A program made the position numbers and the translations under genes. A stretch of DNA of 64,000 nt from Byssothecium circinans (Eukaryota; Ascomycota; Dothideomycetes; Pleosporales; Massarinaceae), in contig ML976983.1 of the NCBI GenBank assembly GCA_010015675.1, forward strand, positions 740,932 through 804,931, in the 5' to 3' direction. Under the pieces are notes generated by a model. The model was not told the DNA's origin, did not search any database, and saw nothing but the letters and a program-made list of their open reading frames with translations. Position 1 is the first letter of the stretch. The number at the start of each line of letters is the position of its first letter. Below are positions 58,061-64,000 of the stretch, piece after piece.

Positions 58061-59920
58061 ATGGCCCTAATTAACGACGCGCTTGCAGAGCTAGAATTGC
58101 TAGAGTATAGAGAGGACTTCTCCTATAGAAAAATTGCTACCAAGTATAGTGTTAATCGCTCTACGCTGGCCCGAAGGCATCAAGGATTAGCGCGCGCTCA
58201 ACAGGTTAAGAATATTAACCAGCAGAAACTTACTACACAGCAAGAGGAGGAGCTTGTACGATATATCAAAAGACTTACAGAGAGACATATACCTCCTACT
58301 AGAGAGATGATACGGAACTTTGCCTTAATGATAGCAAAGGAGCCAGTTAGCGAGAGCTGGGTTACCCACTTTATCAACTAACACAGCATTCATCTCATCT
58401 CGCAATAGACAGTTGGCATGGACAGCAATTGCTACAAAGCTAATTTAGAGGATAAATATCGCCTCTATTTCAACCTTCTACATAGCAAGATTAATTAATA
58501 TCGCATAGATCCTTATCATATCTACAATATGGATGAAAAAGGCGTCCTAATCAGTATTGTTAGTAGAATAAAGAGGATATTTAGCAGACAAATGTAGGAG
58601 AAGAAGGAGGTTAGGGCATTACTCTAGGATGGCAATCGCGCATAGATCACGCTCCTAGCATGTATCTATGCTAATAGATTAGCTCTGCCACTAAGCCTTA
58701 TCTATGAGGCCGCCAATAAGGGCATCCAATTAAGCTAGGTAGAGGATATTAAGGCAGGATATCATGAAGTATTTATCACCTCATCATTCTCTAGCTGGAC
58801 GAACAACGATATTGGACTTGCCTAGCTTAAGCAGGTGTTTGATCACTGTATAAAAGAGAAGACTTAATGATTATATTAACTTTTAATCCTAGATGGCTAT
58901 GGATCTTATGTTACTATAGACTTTATTGACTACTGTAATCAGAATAGGATCCTCCTTGCTATCCTACCTCCTTATTCTACTCATACGCTTCAGCCACTTA
59001 ATGTTGCAATGTTTAAGCCTCTATCAACAGCCTACTTAGCAGAGCTATCAAGATACCTTCATAGAAGCCAGGGCCTAGCTTCTATCACTAAAGGCGACTT
59101 CTTCCCCCTATTCTGGAATGCGTGGAAGGCCTCCTTCAAGGAATCAACTATCCTTAGCTCTTTTAGAGCCATAGGCATATCGCCACCTAATCCTGATTCT
59201 ATCCTTGATAGGTTCACCTAGGACTAAGAATTAGGCGATAGCTCCCTATCAGGGCTCAGCGATCATGACTGGAGAAAGATAGATAGGCTTATACAATCAG
59301 CAGTGAAGGAACAGGGTAGTTAAGATATAAAGAAGCTTCATTAATCACTCCACCATCTATCTGTTAAAAATGAGCTGCTCAAGCATGATAACGATGGGCT
59401 TAGGCAGGCGCTATCTATTAAGGAGAAGCGTAAGAAGAAGGGCAAAGCTCTAGACCTTTAACAGCGCTAGGAGTATCATGGTGGAGTAGTGTTCTAGTCA
59501 CTAAGGAAGGTAAGGGAGGCACGTGTTCATTAATCTATTAAGGAGTAGGAGGATAAGCAGCAGCAGCTTTAAAAAGTAGAGACAGCAGAGCTAAAGAAGG
59601 CAGCAAAGCTATACAAGGAGAAAATCCAGCAGGAAAAGCGTGTTGCGCGAGAGGCAGCAAAGAAGGCGAAGGAGAAGGAGAGAGCTGAAAAGGCAGCTTA
59701 GCGCGCTGCCTAGAAGTCTGCCCACGACGCTGAAAAAGCTCTCCAACTATCCTAGAAGGGTAAGAGAAAGGCCGCTCAGCCATCTCTACAGAGCAGAAAG
59801 CGTTAGAAACGTGGTGTTAACGCCCTAGATGTTAGGGAGGCCTTAGAGGGCGAATCTGCTGCCCTAACCAAATCTACATGTGGCGGCTACAACGTTAAGC
59901 TTCTAGATAGATTTAAATAG
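58061..59920 (+). pseudogene. Transposase relic, pogo/Fot1 (DDE superfamily), copy 1
   Basis: A single reading frame of 620 codons from ATG 58061 to TAG 59918 without any frameshift, interrupted by many TAG/TAA. Stops fall where copy 2 or sense reading has Gln or Trp (for example LA*LKQVF, LL*DGNRA). The N-terminus is a helix-turn-helix (YSVNRSTLARRHQG) with a second CENP-B-like helix (LTERHIPPTREMIRNF). Catalytic blocks are YNMDEKG, LILDGYGSY and LQPLNVAMF; in the last the catalytic Asp is Asn, another C:G to T:A change. The C-terminal third is a Lys/Glu-rich coiled coil. It cannot be active. Confidence 0.85.
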
Positions 59921-60055
59921 TGCAAATTAATCGCAAGGATTAATATAGTGCTGCTCTAGAAAATCCTGTAATAATATTGATTGTAGGTGGCTCTATAGCT
60001 TTATTTTGCGTGAGCTGCTTTTTCTAAGGGTGGCTCGTTACGCGAATCCAGGCGT

Positions 60056-60074
60056 TAGCGTGTCCGTGCGCATA
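60056..60074. repeat. Junction spacer between the two transposons
   Basis: TA, then the 15-bp unit GCGTGTCCGTGCGCA, then TA. It is a variant of the unit duplicated at 57663-57696. Confidence 0.7.
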
Positions 60075-62141
60075 ACGCCTGGATTCGCGTAACGCCCTGC
60101 CCAACACCATCTCTGGCATCCTAAAGATGAGGCTGTAGAGCCACCCACAATAGCTATTATTATAAGATTTTTTGGTAGAGTAGTAAACAGAGGCCTGCAA
60201 TTAATTTGTACTATTTAAATTTACTTAGAAGTTTGACGTTGCGGCCGCGCCGCGTAGTCTTAAGTGGACCTACTAATGCAGCACCTGAAGCCTCCTTAGC
60301 AGCTATAGTACCAACCACATGTTTCTGACGCTTTCTACTCTGTAGAGATGGCTGCGCGGCCTTTCTCTTACCCTTTTAGGAAGATTGTAGAGCTTTTGCA
60401 GCGTTGGCTGCCTCCTTCTGGCGAGCGCGCTCTACTGCCTTCTTAGCCCTCTCCTTCTCCCTTACCTTTTTAGCCTCCTCTCGCGCAGCACGCTTTTCCT
60501 GCTAGATCTTCTCCTTATATAACTTAGCTGCCTTCTTCAGCTCTGCTGTCTCTGCTTTTTGAAGCTACTACTCCTTCTCCTCCTATTCCTTAACTAATTG
60601 ACGAATATGTGCCTCCCTTACCTTCCTTAGTGACTAGAAGACTGCTCCACCATGGTACTCCTTACGCTGTTAAAGATCTAGAGCTTTGCCCTTCTTCTCA
60701 CGCTTCTTCTTAATAGATAGCGCCTGCTTAACCCCATCTAACTCATGGTGGAGTAGCTCATTTTGAATAGATAGATAGTAGAGCGATTGACGAAGCTTCT
60801 GTGTATCTTTACTACTCTGATCCTTCACTGCAGAGCGCATAAGCCTATCCATCTTTCTCTAGTTATAATCGCTGAGTCCTAATAAGGAGCTATCTCCTAA
60901 TTCCTGATCCTAGGCGAACCTTTCAAGGATAGGATCAGGATCAGGAGGTGATATGCCTGTTACTTTGAAAGAGCTGAGGATAGTTGATTCCTTGAAGGAG
61001 GCCTTCCACGCATTCCAGAATAGGGGGAAGAAGTCGCCTTTGGTGATAGAAACTAGGCCCTGACTTCTATCAAGGTGGCTTGACAGTTCTGCTGAGTAGG
61101 CTGTTGATAGAGGCTTGAACATCGCAACGTCAAGTGGCTGAAGCGTATGAGTTGAATGAGGAGGTAGGATAGCAAGCAGGATCCTATTCTAATTATAATA
61201 GTCGATAAAGTCCATAGTGATGTAGGAGCCATGGCCATCTAGGATTAGGAGTCAATGTAATTGTTAGGTCTTCTCTCTTGTACAGTGATTAAACACCTGT
61301 TCAAGCTAGGCAAGCCTAATATCATTGTTCGTCTAGCTAGAGGATGATGAGGTGATAAAGACTTCATGATATCCTGCCTTGATATCCTCTACCCAGCTTG
61401 ATTGGATGCCCTTGTTGGCAGCCTCATAGATGAGGCTTAGTGGCAGAGCTAATCCATTAGCGCAGATACATGCCAGGAGTGTGATCCACGCGCGATTACT
61501 ATCCTAGAGTGATGCCCTAACCTCTTTCTTCTCCCACATTCGCCTGCTGAATACCCTTTTTAATCTGCCAATGATACCAATTAGGAAGCCTTTCTCATCC
61601 ATATTGTAGGTATGACGAGGATCTATCCGATATTGATCAATCTTGCTGTGTAGGAGCTGAAAATAGAGGCGATATTTATCCTCTGAATCAGCCTTATAGT
61701 GATTGCTGTCCATGCCGACTACCTATTGCGAGATAAGATGAATGCTGTACCGGTTGATGAAGTGAGTAACCCAGCTCTCGCTGACTGCCTCTTTGGCTAT
61801 TGTAGAGGCAAAATTTCGGATCATCTCTCTTGTAGGGGGCATGTGTCTCTCTGTGAGTCCTTTGATATATTGTATAAGCTCCTGCTCTTGTTGTGAGTTG
61901 AGCTTCTGCTGGTTGATTGCCTTAGCTTTCCAAGGTGCCTGAGAGCCTTGGTGTCTTCGGCTGAGCGTAGAGCGATCAATACCATGTTTAGCTGCCATTT
62001 TCGTATATGAAAAATCTTCTCCTGGTTCCAGCAATTCGATTTCTTCAATCGCAGCCTGGATCGGGTCCATATTGGTGGAGTTGTCGCGTGTTGAAGTTGG
62101 GGTTGATTTCGGTGGGCGGGGCGTTACGCGAATCCGGGCGT
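60075..62141 (-). mobile_element. pogo/Fot1-type transposon, copy 2 (inverted)
   Basis: 2067 bp between TA dinucleotides, with ends ACGCCTGGATTCGCGTAACG and the complement of ACGCCCGGATTCGCGTAACG. It has the same family and gene content as copy 1 but the opposite orientation, so the two transposase 3' ends face each other. The leader between the end and the ATG is only 71 nt, giving the undisturbed structure of the family. Confidence 0.82.
60211..62070 (-). pseudogene. Transposase relic, pogo/Fot1 (DDE superfamily), copy 2
   Basis: Minus-strand frame from ATG 62070 to TAG 60211, exactly 620 codons like copy 1, no frameshift, fewer stops. Longest open pieces are 62070-61723 (HTH, HGIDRSTLSRRHQG), 61713-61504 (YNMDEKGFLIG) and 61122-60910 (C-terminal catalytic flank). 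LDGHGSY and LQPLDVAMF keep the second and third catalytic Asp. Stops sit at expected Gln/Trp positions (SQ* , SL*DSNRA). It is inactive as it stands but closer to the ancestral sequence than copy 1. Confidence 0.85.
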
Positions 62142-62157
62142 TACGCGCACGGACACG
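62142..62157 (-). repeat. Inverted copy of the 17-bp edge unit
   Basis: TACGCGCACGGACACG, the reverse complement of the units at 57663-57696. Confidence 0.75.
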
Positions 62158-62193
62158 TTAACGTGTTGGTTCAGCACTTGGCGGGGTTTAGTA

Positions 62194-64000
62194 AATAGCG
62201 CACCCTAACTAAATCACGCAGTTTACAACACCTCGTTACTGAGCTATCTATAATAGCTAGAATATTCTAATAATCCATTCAATTACTATACAAATTGCTG
62301 CGAAAAAGATGCGCTATTAGAATTTCGCTGGAAGTTTGATGTTGCGGCCACGGCGCGTTATGGTTGTGGGTGCTAGATCGCGCGCCATTTCACTACCCCT
62401 ATCCCCCCTATCCTTAGTAACCACCACACGTTGTTTTTTCTTCTGTTTTGGCGCTGCGGTAGGCTTTGAGGCCTTCCTCTTTCCCTTTTAGGAAGTTTGT
62501 GTAGCCTTTTTAGAGTTTTCTTTCTCCTGAATCTTGCGTTGTTTCTTAGCCTCCTTCCCCACCGCGATCCTCTCCTTTTCCTCCTTCTTCTTAGCCCTCA
62601 ACCTTTCTCTTTCTTCCTTCTCTTGTAGCTTACGTAGCTTAGCTGAGGCCTGTTCTGCTTTCTTACGAGCCTTCTCAAGTTATTGCTCCTCTTTTTCTTA
62701 ATCCTTAATAGCTGAACGTACTCTAGCCTCCCTTAGCTTCCTTAGGGACCAGAAAACTGCTCCACCATAGTACTCCTTGCGTTGCTGCAGGTCTAGAGGC
62801 TTGCTCTTCTTCTAATGCTTCTTCTTAACTTATAGGGCCTTTGTTAGGCCTTGTACCTTAGCGTGGAGTATGTCATTTTAAATAGAGATATGGTGGAGAG
62901 AACGCTTTAGCTTCTATACCTCCTTACTGCCCTCATCCCTCACAGCCTTACGCACAAGGGTCTTAATTTTAAGCTAATCCTTGCTGCTAAGTACTAAGGT
63001 AGAGCTCTCTCTCAAATCCTATAGCTCTAGCGTTGATTTAATAAACCTTTAGAGGATTACACTAGGGTTATAGGGCCATATACTAGTAGCCTCAAAGGAC
63101 TTCAGAATTATTTCCTTTTTAAAGGAGGTAGTCTAGGCCTCCTAGAAGAGAGGGAAGAAGTCTCCTTTCTTTACTAAGAGTAGTCCCTGGGCCTCGTGGA
63201 GGTAGGTAGTAAGAGCTTTTAAGTAGGCTAATAAGAGAGGCTTAAAGAGTACTACATTAAGGGGCTGCAGCGTGTGCGTTGAATGAGGAGGAAAGATTAT
63301 AAGGAGAATTTAATTGCGGTTACAGTAGTTAATAAAGTCCATAGTTACGTAGGACCTATAGCCATCTAGGATAAGTAATTAGTAGGCTTAACAAGCTTTC
63401 GCTTTTATGTACTAATTAAAGATCTGCTTAAGCCACGTAAGGCCTATATCATTGCTAGTCCATCCATTAGGAGAAGTAGTGACGAAAACCTCATGCTTCC
63501 TAGCCTTAATATCCTCTACCCAGGCTAATTGGAGAGCGTTATTAGCAGCTGCAAATAGTAGGCCTAGTGGCAACGCTGTTCCATCAGCATAAACGCAAGC
63601 CAGGATAGTCATCTACTCTCTGTTGCCATCTTAGAGGGCTGATTTCACTTCCCCGTGGTCCTACATGGCTTTGCTAAAGATCCTTTTGCTTCTTCTAATC
63701 ACCCCTGTGAGGAAGCCCTTCTCATCCATATTATACGTGTGACGAGGCTCTATATCATACTCCTCAATTTTCTCTAGCAGAAGTTGAAAGAATTGCTCGT
63801 ATTTGACTCCTGAATTAGCTTGGTGGCGCACTCGATCCATTCCAGTAGCCTAATAGGGGGTAATTTCAACGTTATAACGGTTAATAAATTGGGTAACCCA
63901 GCTTTTTCCTACTAGTTGTTCGCCGTTGGTTTAAGTAATTAATGAAGCAAAATTCTACAGCATCTCCCTTATAGGTGGTAGACGACGGGCTGTAAGCTTT
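62194..64000 (-). mobile_element. pogo/Fot1-type transposon, copy 3 (partial)
   Basis: Begins about 50 bp after copy 2. The probable end is TA|AATAGCGCACCCTAAC, unlike the ends of copies 1 and 2, so it is a related but distinct family. The transposase is on the minus strand and its 5' part lies beyond the window. Confidence 0.65.
62317..64000 (-). pseudogene. Transposase relic, pogo/Fot1, copy 3 (partial)
   Basis: The stop is at 62319-62317 after NIKLPAKF, which corresponds to NVKLL(S)KFK in the other copies. Upstream on the minus strand are YNMDEKGFLTGV, a 66-residue open piece at 63612-63412 (ILACVYADGTALPLGLLF, WVEDIKARKHEVF) and LDGYRSYVTMDF-like and LQPLNVVLF-like blocks with stops. The Lys/Glu-rich C-terminal coil lies at 62900-62450. 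Decayed by substitutions; the 5' end is missing from the window. Confidence 0.7.

Larger units (their letters stand above)
57699..60055 (+). mobile_element. pogo/Fot1-type transposon, copy 1
   Basis: Bounded by TA dinucleotides and inverted ends ACGCCCGGATTCGCGTAACG (left) and its complement with one change (right, ending GGCGT|TA). It holds a CENP-B/pogo-type transposase frame (58061-59920) ruined by stops. Its 5' leader is about 290 nt longer than that of copy 2 and includes a very AT-rich segment and the assembly gap at 57831-57965. TA target duplication, pogo-type HTH and DDD catalytic block place it in the Tc1/mariner-pogo superfamily. Confidence 0.8.

Noticed and set aside
1..64000. tRNA genes and CRISPR arrays
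   Set aside because: No T-arm GTTCRANNC with matching stems was found by eye in spacers, and CRISPR is not expected in a fungus; a tRNAscan run would settle the former.

Overview
This is about 64 kb of a filamentous ascomycete genome (Pezizomycotina, probably a Dothideomycete, although the class is inference). Genes are intron-containing with many introns of 40-65 nt, GT-AG ends and CTRAY-type branch sites. The gene set is fungal (AIM9-like kinase, CDC25-type RasGEF with SH3, CHY/RING protein, Mid2-like wall sensor, cytosolic RPL31). A 5S rRNA gene stands alone rather than inside an rDNA repeat. The right end holds pogo/Fot1-type DNA transposons with substitution-only stop codons of the kind left by repeat-induced point mutation (RIP).

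Layout. 0-3 kb: R3H/SUZ RNA-binding protein. 3-6.9 kb: repeat-rich, gene-poor block with a short inverted-repeat element that carries a 5S rRNA gene, a decayed direct-repeat family, and a small membrane protein gene followed by a decayed reading frame. 6.9-13.8 kb: secreted GMC oxidoreductase, an unrecognised minus-strand gene, then ALG10 (dolichol-linked glucosyltransferase) and PSF2 (GINS) diverging from a 179-bp intergenic region. 17.4-27.5 kb: mitochondrial AIM9-like protein and the RasGEF, separated by long non-coding stretches. 28-37 kb: housekeeping cluster with CHY/RING zinc-finger protein, RPL31, AFG1-family mitochondrial ATPase, TRAPPC2L/Tca17, and the PSST (20 kDa) subunit of complex I. 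37.5-53.5 kb: lysine-rich unknown, a C-terminal zinc-finger gene fragment, a frameshifted hypothetical, a PQ-loop vacuolar transporter, a Mid2/WSC-like sensor, a small secreted protein, a GFA/CENP-V-type enzyme, the CCE1/Ydc2 mitochondrial resolvase, a His/Thr-rich small protein and an SDR oxidoreductase. 53.8-56.1 kb: a nine-exon ubiquitin-like-domain gene, intact except for one in-frame TAG. 57.66-64 kb: three pogo/Fot1 copies, the first containing a 135-N assembly gap and the third running off the window.

How the genes relate. There is no biosynthetic cluster; most genes are independent housekeeping functions on both strands. Several act in mitochondria (AIM9-like, AFG1, PSST, CCE1) and several in the secretory or vacuolar system (ALG10, TRAPPC2L, PQ-loop, Mid2-like). 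The least ordinary observations are: the 5S gene held inside a 408-bp element with 34-bp terminal inverted repeats and 5-bp target duplications; the two abutting transposons whose transposase frames are both exactly 1860 nt despite many stops; and the single-stop ubiquitin-like-domain gene. Exon boundaries below come from reading splice signals and frames by eye and have not been checked against transcripts.
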